Of a stretch of DNA of 64,000 nucleotides, positions 47,558-55,389 are shown piece after piece. Position 1 is the stretch's first letter; every line of letters begins with the position of its first letter. The position numbers and the translations under genes were made by a program. The notes under the pieces are model-generated. The model searched no databases. It worked only from the letters and a program-made list of their open reading frames with translations, and was not told the origin of the DNA. This DNA comes from Massilia antarctica (GTDB lineage: Bacteria; Pseudomonadota; Gammaproteobacteria; Burkholderiales; Burkholderiaceae_D). Where the stretch lies: NCBI RefSeq assembly GCF_015689335.1, contig NZ_CP065053.1, forward strand, positions 4,092,001 through 4,156,000. The letters are read 5' to 3'.

Positions 47558-49465
47558 ATGGGAAGAATCATCGGGATCGACCTGGGCACGACGAACTCGT
47601 GCGTGGCCATCATCGAGAACGGCCAGCCGAAGGTCATCGAGAATGCGGAAGGCACCCGCACCACGCCGTCGATCATCGCTTACCAGGAGGATGGGGAAAT
47701 CCTGGTGGGCGCCGCGGCCAAGCGGCAAGCCGTCACCAATCCGAAAAATACGCTGTTCGCCGTCAAACGCCTGATTGGCCGCAAATTCGACGAAAAGGAA
47801 GTACAGAAGGATATTGCGCTCATGCCGTTTCAAATTGTCAAGGCCGACAATGGCGACGCCTGGATCGGCGTGCGCGACAAGAAGCTGGCACCGCCGCAAA
47901 TATCGTCCGAAGTCCTGCGCAAGATGAAGAAAACGGCGGAAGACTACCTGGGCGCTGAGGTCACCGAGGCAGTGATCACGGTACCGGCCTATTTCAACGA
48001 TGCGCAACGCCAGGCGACCAAGGACGCGGGACGCATCGCCGGCCTGGACGTCAAGCGCATCATCAACGAGCCGACCGCGGCGGCGCTCGCCTTCGGCCTG
48101 GACAAGAGCAACAAGGACGACCGCAAGATCGCCGTGTACGACCTGGGCGGCGGCACCTTCGACGTGTCGATCATCGACATCGCCACTGTCGACGGGGAAA
48201 AGCAATTTGAAGTCCTGTCGACCAACGGTGATACTTTCCTCGGCGGCGAAGACTTTGACCAGCGCATCATCGACTACATCATCGACGAATTCAAGAAAAT
48301 CAACGGCCTGGACTTGAAGAAGGATCCGATTGCCCTGCAGCGTATCAAGGCATCGGCCGAGCGCGCGAAGATCGAATTGTCGTCGGCCCAGCAGACCGAC
48401 ATCAACGAGCCGTATATCGCCATGGCAAACGGTGCACCGGTGCACTTGAACCTGAAGTTCACCCGCGTCAAGCTCGAGTCGCTGGTCGAGGAGCTGATCG
48501 CCGCGACCATCGAACCGTGCCGCGTCGCCATCAGGGATGCCGGCGTCAAGGTTGCCGAGATCGACGACATCATCCTCGTCGGTGGCATGACGCGCATGCC
48601 CAAGGTGCAGGAGAAGGTCAAGGAATTCTTCGGCAAGGAGCCGCGCAAGGATGTCAATCCGGACGAAGCCGTTGCCGTGGGCGCGGCCTTGCAAGGCTCG
48701 GTGTTGTCGGGTGAGCGCAAGGATCTGCTGCTGCTTGACGTGACACCCCTGTCGCTGGGAATCGAAACCATGGGTGGCGTGATGACCAAGATGATCCACA
48801 AGAACACCACCATTCCAACCAGGTTCAGCCAGGTGTTTTCGACCGCCGACGATAACCAGCCCGCCGTGACCATCAAAGTCTACCAGGGCGAACGCGAGAT
48901 CGTGGCCGGCAACAAGGCGCTCGGCGAATTCAATCTGGAAGGCATTCCGCCCGCTGCGCGCGGCACCCCGCAGATCGATGTGTCGTTCGACATCGATGCC
49001 AACGGCATCTTGCACGTGGGGGCCAGGGACAAGGCGTCCGGCAAGGAAAACAAGATTACGATCAAGGCCAACTCCGGCCTGACCGAGGCGGAGATCCAGA
49101 AGATGGTCAACGACGCTGACATCAATGCCGAAGGCGACAAACAGCTCAAGGCACTTGCCGACATGCGCAATGCGGCCGACGCGCTGATCCACACGACGCG
49201 CAAGGCCTTGCTCGCCCACGGCGACAAGCTGCCGGCGAACGAGCGCGACAGCGTTGAAGCGGCAATCGCGGGGCTCGATGCTGTACTTCAATTTGGAACT
49301 CAGGCGGAGCTGGAACCGAGAATCGCGGCGCTGTCGGCGGCTGCGGGCAAGCTGGACGAACTTGCTCGTGCCCGGCATCAGGCAGCGCACGATGGCGCGC
49401 CTGCGGCAGAGGCGGCCACGCAGCGCGAGGACGTCGTCGACGCCGACTTCACCGAGGCAAGATAG
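47558..49465 (+). CDS. dnaK: DnaK (Hsp70) paralogue
   Basis: 635 residues from ATG 47558 (CAGGAG 8 bases upstream). Full Hsp70: ATPase lobe with [60 protein letters not shown] and [14 protein letters not shown]; substrate domain with [20 protein letters not shown]; and a C-terminal lid ending [10 protein letters not shown]. Neither dnaJ nor grpE is adjacent. It sits in an accessory stress island, so it is probably a second DnaK rather than the housekeeping copy. The upstream FNR box points to induction at low oxygen. Confidence 0.95.
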   Translation: MGRIIGIDLGTTNSCVAIIENGQPKVIENAEGTRTTPSIIAYQEDGEILVGAAAKRQAVTNPKNTLFAVKRLIGRKFDEKEVQKDIALMPFQIVKADNGDAWIGVRDKKLAPPQISSEVLRKMKKTAEDYLGAEVTEAVITVPAYFNDAQRQATKDAGRIAGLDVKRIINEPTAAALAFGLDKSNKDDRKIAVYDLGGGTFDVSIIDIATVDGEKQFEVLSTNGDTFLGGEDFDQRIIDYIIDEFKKINGLDLKKDPIALQRIKASAERAKIELSSAQQTDINEPYIAMANGAPVHLNLKFTRVKLESLVEELIAATIEPCRVAIRDAGVKVAEIDDIILVGGMTRMPKVQEKVKEFFGKEPRKDVNPDEAVAVGAALQGSVLSGERKDLLLLDVTPLSLGIETMGGVMTKMIHKNTTIPTRFSQVFSTADDNQPAVTIKVYQGEREIVAGNKALGEFNLEGIPPAARGTPQIDVSFDIDANGILHVGARDKASGKENKITIKANSGLTEAEIQKMVNDADINAEGDKQLKALADMRNAADALIHTTRKALLAHGDKLPANERDSVEAAIAGLDAVLQFGTQAELEPRIAALSAAAGKLDELARARHQAAHDGAPAAEAATQREDVVDADFTEAR

Positions 49466-49469
49466 GTCG

Positions 49470-49501
49470 GCCGCGCCGCCTGTCCTTGTCGAAGGCGCGG
49501 C
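49470..49501 (+). other. Stem-loop after the dnaK paralogue
   Basis: GCCGCGCC (49470-49477) and GGCGCGGC (49494-49501) form an 8-base-pair stem with a 16-base loop and no T run, in the 108-base gap before the YflT-like gene. It may reduce read-through. Confidence 0.45.
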
Positions 49502-49573
49502 AATGGTCCCCCATCACGGACAGCCTGTCGGCGTTCGTGTCAATGCTACACCACCTGAAATGATCGGAAAAAT

Positions 49574-50065
49574 ATGAAAATCGGCTATGTCTATGTCTTT
49601 AACACCCATGTCGAAGCGGAAGACGCGATTCGCGCAATGAGCAAAGCTGGTTTCGATGTGACCAAGCTTTCGCTCATTGGCAAGGGATATCACAGTGAGG
49701 AACATGCAGTCGGCTTTTATTCGCAAGGCGATCGCATCAAGTCCTGGGGGACCACGGGTGCACTCTGGGGCGGCATAGGGGGCTTGCTGCTGGCACCGGC
49801 AGTATTTTTCATCCCGGGCATCGGACTGCTTGCGCTGGCCGGACCAATCGTGACCGCGCTCATCGGGGCGCTGGAAGGGGCCGTGCTCGTTGGCGGCTTC
49901 TCGGCATTGGGAGCGGCGCTGAGCAGCTCGGACATTGGCAATGACAAAGTCATCGAATACGAGACCGCCCTCAAGGCCGACAAGTATTTGCTGATGGTCC
50001 ACGGCAGCGCGCAGGACGTGGCGAAAGCGAGCGCTTTGCTGGCCGACCTCGTGCCGCCCAAGTAA
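49574..50065 (+). CDS. General stress protein 17M / YflT-like membrane protein
   Basis: 163 residues. The N-terminal domain (VYVFNTHVEAEDAIRAMSKAGFDVTKLSLIGKGYH) matches the YflT-like heat- and stress-induced domain. The middle is a glycine-rich hydrophobic hairpin (GALWGGIGGLLLAPAVFFIPGIGLLALAG, then VTALIGALEGAVLVGGFSALGAAL). The C-terminus is a short alpha/beta part (YETALKADKYLLMVHGSAQDV). Members are common in stress islands and of unknown function. The OMF gene starts 12 bases later, so they share a transcript. Confidence 0.8.
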   Translation: MKIGYVYVFNTHVEAEDAIRAMSKAGFDVTKLSLIGKGYHSEEHAVGFYSQGDRIKSWGTTGALWGGIGGLLLAPAVFFIPGIGLLALAGPIVTALIGALEGAVLVGGFSALGAALSSSDIGNDKVIEYETALKADKYLLMVHGSAQDVAKASALLADLVPPK

Positions 50066-50077
50066 GGAACGGCCACC

Positions 50078-51553
50078 ATGCGATGCCCTGAGCGCGATCA
50101 TCGCGGCACTGCCCGGCGCATGGGCGTGATTTTCGCGGCGTGGGCGCTGGCGTTGGTCAGCGCTTGCACATCGGTCGCGTCCCAGCTTCCGGGTACGGCG
50201 ATGAACGATGTGCCGGCAGCATGGTCGGCCCACGCCGACATTCTCGCCCCCGGAACGGCGGAATTGGCGCAATGGTGGCTGCGCTTCGACGATCCGATGC
50301 TGAGCCGCTTGATAGCGCAAGCGTTGCTGACGAACACCAGCGTGGTCGGTGCCCAGGCGGCCCTGCGCCAGGCGCGGGCGCTGCGCGACGTGTCAGCGGC
50401 CGCACTGCGGCCGGCCATGCTGGCCTCGGCATCGGCGCAACATGGTGCGGGCGGTGGCAACGATAGCGGCAAGCGCTTCGCGGCCCGACTCGACGCAAGC
50501 TGGGAGCTCGACCTGTTCGGCGCTCAGCGCAGCGCGCTTGCCGCCAGCGCGGCTGCCGCCGCAGCGAGCGCCGCCAGCCTGGCCGATGTGCAAGTGTCCG
50601 TGTGCGCCGAGGTGGCGATCAATTACATTGCCATGCGCGGCGCCCAGGCGCGGCTTGCGCTTGCTCGCGCCAATCTGGCAAGCCAGCAAACTACTTTCGA
50701 CATCACCCGTTGGCGCTTGCAAGCCGGATTGGTCAGTGAATTGGAGTTCGAGCAGGCGCGTGCGGCCGTCGCACAGACGCGCGCCCAATTGCCGGCGTTT
50801 CAATCGAGCATAGAACAATTGGGCCATGCGCTCGCAGGGCTGGCCGGGCGCCCTCCGGCTGCCTTGGCCAGCGCCCTGGCCGAAGCCGGTCCGGTCCCGC
50901 AAGCGGGCGAGAGCCTGGCATTGCGCATCCCGGCCGACACCTTGCGCCAGCGGCCCGACGTGCGCGCGGCCGAGCATCTGGTGGCGCTGGCCATGGCCCG
51001 CGTGGCGCAAGCGAATGCGGCGCGCTTGCCTGACTTCCGGCTTGCCGGTTCGCTGGGCCTGAGCGGGCGCACGCTGGGCGCGCTCAGTGGCGGCGCGGCG
51101 CTGGCCGGCACCGTGCTCGCCGGCATGGCGGCGCCCTGGTTCGACGGTGGCGCCCTGCGCGCCCAGGTGCGGATGCAGCAAGGAGCGCGCGATATGGCCC
51201 TTGCCGCCTACCGTGCCAGTGTGCTCAATGCCCTGACCGAGGTCGAGGATGCCCTGGTCGCGTTGCGCAGCGACCGCGAACGCCAGGCGCGCCTGCGTCT
51301 TGCGGCCGCGGCTGCCGCCAATGCCGCGCGCCTGGCACGTCAATGGTTCAGCAGTGGCATCGTCGATTTCCAGGTGGTACTCGATACGCAGCGCACGCAG
51401 CTGTCCACACAGGATGGCGTGGTCAGCGCCGGCATCGATGTCAGCACCGACCATGTGCGCTTGTACAAGGCACTGGGCGGCGGCTGGAATCCGCAGGCGC
51501 AGGATGCGACGACCACCCCGGCCGCAGCACCCACTTCAGCAGACCGTCAATGA
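50078..51553 (+). CDS. Outer-membrane efflux lipoprotein, NodT/OprM type
   Basis: 491 residues, AAGGAA 10 bases upstream. Lipoprotein signal with lipobox LVSAC at Cys30. The rest is the duplicated OMF plan of TolC-like proteins: AQWWLRFDDPMLSRLIAQAL, ALRQARALRDVSAAALRP, ASWELDLFGAQRSALAAS, LRQRPDVRAAEHLVALAMARV, SVLNALTEVEDALVAL. It provides the outer-membrane duct of a tripartite pump. ATGA overlap with the MFP gene shows tight coupling. Confidence 0.92.
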   Translation: MRCPERDHRGTARRMGVIFAAWALALVSACTSVASQLPGTAMNDVPAAWSAHADILAPGTAELAQWWLRFDDPMLSRLIAQALLTNTSVVGAQAALRQARALRDVSAAALRPAMLASASAQHGAGGGNDSGKRFAARLDASWELDLFGAQRSALAASAAAAAASAASLADVQVSVCAEVAINYIAMRGAQARLALARANLASQQTTFDITRWRLQAGLVSELEFEQARAAVAQTRAQLPAFQSSIEQLGHALAGLAGRPPAALASALAEAGPVPQAGESLALRIPADTLRQRPDVRAAEHLVALAMARVAQANAARLPDFRLAGSLGLSGRTLGALSGGAALAGTVLAGMAAPWFDGGALRAQVRMQQGARDMALAAYRASVLNALTEVEDALVALRSDRERQARLRLAAAAAANAARLARQWFSSGIVDFQVVLDTQRTQLSTQDGVVSAGIDVSTDHVRLYKALGGGWNPQAQDATTTPAAAPTSADRQ

Positions 51554-52890
51554 ACCCGGCGCCTCCCTCGACCGCGGTCGTACCCGATCCCGACAGCGCA
51601 TCGGCGCCAGGCGATATCGCCACCTTGCTCGGCGAACCCGGCCGCCGCCCATGGTATCGCAGCCCCTTGCTATGGAGCGCTGTCCTGGTTGCGCTGCTGT
51701 CGGCGGGAGCGCTGTGGTACTGGGCGGCCGGACGCGAGGCCGGCGCCAGGCCGAGCTACACCACGCAGCTGGTCGCGCGCGGAAACCTCACGCTGAGCGT
51801 GACCGCCAACGGCACCTTGCAAGCTACGCGCTCGATCAATATTGGCAGTGAACTGTCGGGCACCGTACTGACGGTCCATGTCGATGTCAACGACCACATC
51901 AAGAAGGGGCAGGTGCTGGTCGAACTGGACCCGGCCAAATTGCGCAACCAGGTCCTGCGTTCCACCGCTGCGCTCGGCGCAGCGAGCGCGAAGCTGGCGC
52001 AAACGGCGGCCACGGTAAAAGAGGCGCAGGCCACGCTGGCCCGTTTCGAGGAGGTAGCGCTGTTGTCAAACGGCATGGTTCCGGCCCAAAAAGAGCTCGA
52101 TAGCGCGCGCGCCACGCGCGATCGTGCGCGCGCCGACCAGGCCGGTGCACGCGCCGGCGTGGCCGATGCGCAGGCGGCGCTGTCGACCGATCGGATCAAC
52201 CTGTTCAAATCCTCCATCAGCGCGCCCGCCGATGGCGTGGTCCTCACGCGCAATGTCGACCCAGGCAACGCGGTGGCCGCTTCGCTGCAGGCCGTCACCT
52301 TGTTCAGCGTGGCCGAAGACCTTGCCAGATTGCGGCTCTGGGTCTACGTCGACGAGGCCGATGTCGGCTCCGTCAAGGCGGGGCAAGATGCGACATTCAC
52401 GGTCAGCGCCTATCCCGGCCGCAAATTCCCGGCCCGTATCACCCGGGTCGGCTTTGGTTCGACGATCACCGACAATGTCGTGACCTATCTGACCTACCTC
52501 GATGTGGACAACGCCGAGCTGAGCCTGCGTCCCGGCATGACGGCCAGCGCCACCATTATTGCGATGCAACATGACGATGTGCTGCTGGTACCCAATGCCG
52601 CACTGCGCTTCACGCCCACGGTCGCCGGCACGGCCACGCCAAAGGGCGGCATCGTCGCCAGCCTGATTCCCGGCCGCCCGCGCAACGGTACGCGCAAATC
52701 GGCCGCCGCCGGTGCCAGCACCGCGCAAGCGCGCGAAGTGTGGGTGCTGTCGAACGATGGCAAGGGTGTGGCGGTGGCGCTAGCGGTGACGCCGGGCATC
52801 AGCGACGGGCGCATGACGGAAATTACCGGCGGCGATCTGCAGGCGGGCATGCGCGTGATCACGGACCAGAAGAAGGTGGCCGCCAAATGA
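51550..52890 (+). CDS. Periplasmic adaptor (MacA/HlyD-type membrane fusion protein)
   Basis: 446 residues. One membrane segment at about 38-60 (LLWSAVLVALLSAGALWYW). Lipoyl-like half motifs (VTANGTLQATRSINIGSELSGTV, FKSSISAPADGVVLTRNVDPGNAV) flank an alpha-helical hairpin of about 95 residues. Beta-barrel and membrane-proximal parts follow (RLWVYVDEADVGSVKAGQDATF, LRPGMTASATIIAMQHDDVLLVPN). Pairs with the MacB-like transporter downstream; overlaps both neighbours by ATGA. Confidence 0.93.
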   Translation: MNPAPPSTAVVPDPDSASAPGDIATLLGEPGRRPWYRSPLLWSAVLVALLSAGALWYWAAGREAGARPSYTTQLVARGNLTLSVTANGTLQATRSINIGSELSGTVLTVHVDVNDHIKKGQVLVELDPAKLRNQVLRSTAALGAASAKLAQTAATVKEAQATLARFEEVALLSNGMVPAQKELDSARATRDRARADQAGARAGVADAQAALSTDRINLFKSSISAPADGVVLTRNVDPGNAVAASLQAVTLFSVAEDLARLRLWVYVDEADVGSVKAGQDATFTVSAYPGRKFPARITRVGFGSTITDNVVTYLTYLDVDNAELSLRPGMTASATIIAMQHDDVLLVPNAALRFTPTVAGTATPKGGIVASLIPGRPRNGTRKSAAAGASTAQAREVWVLSNDGKGVAVALAVTPGISDGRMTEITGGDLQAGMRVITDQKKVAAK

Positions 52891-53618
52891 GCGCGCTGCT
52901 GATCCGCCTGTGTGGCGTGAGCAAGGTCTACGGCACGGGCCCGGCGCGGCTCATGGCGCTCAAGGGCGTCGACCTTGACATCGCGGCCGGCGAGTTTGTC
53001 GCCATCATGGGGCCCAGCGGCTCCGGCAAGTCCACCGCGATGAATATTCTTGGGGGACTGGATACCCCCAGCGCGGGCCATTACATCTTCAAGGGTGTGC
53101 ATGTCGAGACGCTTTCGCGCGACCAGCGCGCCCGCCTGCGGCGCCGCTATCTGGGTTTTGTGTTCCAGGGCTTCAATTTGCTTGCCCGCACATCGGCCCG
53201 GGAAAACGTGGAGTTGCCGCTGCTCTATCGCGGCGACAATCCCAAGGCGCGGCGCGCGGCGGCGCTTGAAGCGCTGCGCTCGGTTGGGCTTGCTGGCTGG
53301 GAGCACCACACGCCGGCCGAACTGTCCGGGGGGCAGCAGCAGCGGGTGGCGATCGCGCGCGCGATCGTCACCGCGCCGGCCGTGTTGCTGGCCGACGAGC
53401 CCACCGGAAACCTCGACACCCAGCGCAGCCACGAGATCATGGGGCTGATCCTGGCATTGAACCGGGACCACGGCATCACGGTGCTGATGGTGACGCACGA
53501 GCCGGACATGGCCGCCTACGCGCACCGGCTGGTGCGCTTCGTCGACGGCAGCATTGCCGGCGATGTCGTCAATCCGCATCCGCTGACTGAAGCGCCGATC
53601 GTGGCGGAGACGCGCTGA
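52887..53618 (+). CDS. MacB-type ABC transporter ATPase subunit
   Basis: 243 residues. Walker A GPSGSGKST at 42-50, Q-loop FVFQGFNLLARTS, signature LSGGQQQRVAIARAI, Walker B VLLADEPTGNLDT, H-loop VLMVTHEPDMAAYA. Belongs to the LolD/MacB-like group that drives extrusion through mechanotransmission. In this operon ATPase and permease are separate genes, whereas E. coli MacB is one fused chain. Overlaps its permease gene by one base (TGATG). Confidence 0.95.
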   Translation: MSALLIRLCGVSKVYGTGPARLMALKGVDLDIAAGEFVAIMGPSGSGKSTAMNILGGLDTPSAGHYIFKGVHVETLSRDQRARLRRRYLGFVFQGFNLLARTSARENVELPLLYRGDNPKARRAAALEALRSVGLAGWEHHTPAELSGGQQQRVAIARAIVTAPAVLLADEPTGNLDTQRSHEIMGLILALNRDHGITVLMVTHEPDMAAYAHRLVRFVDGSIAGDVVNPHPLTEAPIVAETR

Positions 53619-54823
53619 TGTTGACGAGCACGCTCATGCTCGCGCTGCGCTCGATCCGGCGTAATCTGCTGCGTTCCTTTCTCACGATACTGGGCATCGT
53701 CATCGGTGTGAGCGCGGTCATCACCATGGTCACCTTGGGGAAAGGCGCGACCTTGGCCGTGCAGAATCAGATCTCGGGTCTGGGCGCCAATCTGTTGATG
53801 GTGCGGGCAGGACAACGCCAGGGACCGGGAGGCGCCGCACGGGCGCCGCAATTCAAGCAGGCCGATGCGCAAGCGATCCTGGCGCAGATCGGTGGTGTTG
53901 CGGCGGCCGCTCCTGAAGGGCGCGCCAGCGTCACCGTCGTGGGCAACGGGCGCAATTGGGCCACCAGCGTGACCGGCAGCAGCAATGCCTGGTTTGCGAT
54001 AGGCAATTGGAACATCGCCCACGGGCGCCTGTTTGAAGACGAGGAACAGGGCGCCGGCGCGGCCGTGTGCATCATCGGTGAAACCGTGCGGCGCGAGATC
54101 TTCGGTGGCAAGGCCGGACTCGGCGAGCAATTGCGCATCAAGCAGTTCTCATGCGATGTGATCGGCGTGCTGGCCTCGAAAGGCCAGGGGGCGATGGGCA
54201 ACGACCAGGACGACACTGTCGTGCTGCCATTGCGCACGCTGCAGCGCAGGGTCACGGGCAGTCTCAAGGTCGCTACCCTGCTCGTGTCGATGGAAGAGGG
54301 CAGCGACAGCGCGCGCCTGAAGGCAAGCTTGCGGCAACTGTTGCGCGAGCGCCGCCAGCGCGCCGACGGCGACGACGACAACTTCAACATCCTCGACACG
54401 CAGCAACTGGCCGATACGCTTTCCGGCACCACCAGAGTGATGACAACCCTGCTGGGCGCGGTCGCCGCTGTGAGTCTGTTAGTCGGTGGCATCGGCATCA
54501 TGAATATCATGCTCGTCAGCGTGACGGAACGCACGCGCGAAATCGGCCTGCGGCTGGCCATTGGCGCGCTCGAGAACGAAGTATTGCTGCAGTTTTTGAT
54601 AGAGGCCGTCGTGCTGGCGACGCTGGGCGGGCTGGTGGGAATCGTCATCGCCGGCGGCGCCTCGTATGGGCTGGCCAGCGTGATGGGCGTGCCGTATGCA
54701 TTCGATCCGGCCATCAATCTGCTGTCCTTCCTTTTTTCGGCCGCGATTGGCGTCCTGTTCGGCTATTTTCCGGCCCGGCGCGCCGCACAGATGGATCCGA
54801 TCGAGGCGTTAAGGCATGAATAG
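53618..54823 (+). CDS. MacB/FtsX-type ABC transporter permease
   Basis: 401 residues. Membrane segment 1 (LLRSFLTILGIVIGVSAVITMV), a large periplasmic domain of about 220 residues (GLGANLLMVRAGQRQGPGG, GRLFEDEEQGAGAAVCIIGET), then three membrane segments near the C-terminus (LLGAVAAVSLLVGGIGIMNIMLV; VLATLGGLVGIVIAGGASYG; LLSFLFSAAIGVLFGYFPA) with RTREIGLRLAIGA between them. Completes the OMF-MFP-ATPase-permease exporter. Substrates of this class include macrolides, peptides and siderophores; the one used here is unknown. Confidence 0.94.
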   Translation: MLTSTLMLALRSIRRNLLRSFLTILGIVIGVSAVITMVTLGKGATLAVQNQISGLGANLLMVRAGQRQGPGGAARAPQFKQADAQAILAQIGGVAAAAPEGRASVTVVGNGRNWATSVTGSSNAWFAIGNWNIAHGRLFEDEEQGAGAAVCIIGETVRREIFGGKAGLGEQLRIKQFSCDVIGVLASKGQGAMGNDQDDTVVLPLRTLQRRVTGSLKVATLLVSMEEGSDSARLKASLRQLLRERRQRADGDDDNFNILDTQQLADTLSGTTRVMTTLLGAVAAVSLLVGGIGIMNIMLVSVTERTREIGLRLAIGALENEVLLQFLIEAVVLATLGGLVGIVIAGGASYGLASVMGVPYAFDPAINLLSFLFSAAIGVLFGYFPARRAAQMDPIEALRHE

Positions 54824-55269
54824 GCCGAACTGCGCCGTCGATGTTGGCCCAGTTCGTGCGGCGCGGGTTCGGTCGCGCACAGACTGGGCTTGCGGAAGCG
54901 TTCACAATGGATCGATTGGCAGCCGCGCTTCGGCCCTTGGCGCGGCACGCGGCGGCCCCAACGTACATCCCGGCCACATCGTTTCTCTCATTGATCAAGG
55001 ACTACGCCGTGAGTACCCCATTCTCCATTTTCCGACGTCTGGCCGGCGGGCTCGGGACATCGAATGCCGCACGGCAAGCGGACCAGGACAGAGCGCTCCG
55101 TGAGGTGACGGCGCGCGCGACCAGGCCGTCCCGATCCGTTAGCGCTGCCGCCAACGTCAGGCGCTTGTCAACGACATGGCAATTGCATGGCGAAACGCCG
55201 CAGACGCCCTCCAACTTGATGTAGTACCTGAGCGGTGACGAGAACGCCGCGCTCCAACCTGGAGGAAAT
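54824..55269. other. Region between the exporter operon and the P-type ATPase
   Basis: About 445 bases holding at most one doubtful small frame (55009-55224). A second-frame stretch near 55150-55240 reads RQRQALVNDMAIAWRNAADA, which looks protein-like, so a frameshifted small gene is possible. No FNR box, terminator or strong promoter is seen. Confidence 0.5.
55009..55224 (+). CDS. Doubtful small protein of about 71 residues
   Basis: GTG start at 55009 with AAGGA 8 bases upstream; begins STPFSIFRRLAGGLGTSNAA and continues with an Arg/Thr/Ser-rich tail. The first 30 residues faintly recall small DUF3563-like proteins, but the tail does not. A frame change near 55130 may have altered the C-terminus. 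No domain is recognised. Confidence 0.3.
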   Translation: MSTPFSIFRRLAGGLGTSNAARQADQDRALREVTARATRPSRSVSAAANVRRLSTTWQLHGETPQTPSNLM

Positions 55270-55389
55270 ATGTTGACCAATTTATTAGACCGCGGATGCG
55301 TTTATCGCAGTACAGCTTTTCGCTGGTCCGCGAGTGTCGATGTTACTGCACAGTCGGACGCCGCCGCGGCCCTCCAGTCCGCTCCGTGA
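55270..55389 (+). CDS. 39-residue leader ORF coupled to the P-type ATPase gene
   Basis: ATG 55270 is preceded by a near-ideal ribosome site (GGAGGAA at 55261). The 39 codons begin MLTNLLDRGCVYRSTAFRWS and end ALQSAP. Its TGA (55387-55389) overlaps the GTG at 55386 that I take as the ATPase start (GTGA), while that GTG has no ribosome site of its own. This is the layout of translational coupling. The peptide has no known family, carries one Cys, and could be either a small protein or only a ribosome-delivery leader. Confidence 0.6.
   Translation: MLTNLLDRGCVYRSTAFRWSASVDVTAQSDAAAALQSAP

Noticed and set aside
54985..55000. FNR-like site near TTGATCAA upstream of the P-type ATPase
   Set aside because: The two halves are adjacent without the 4-base spacer required for an FNR box.
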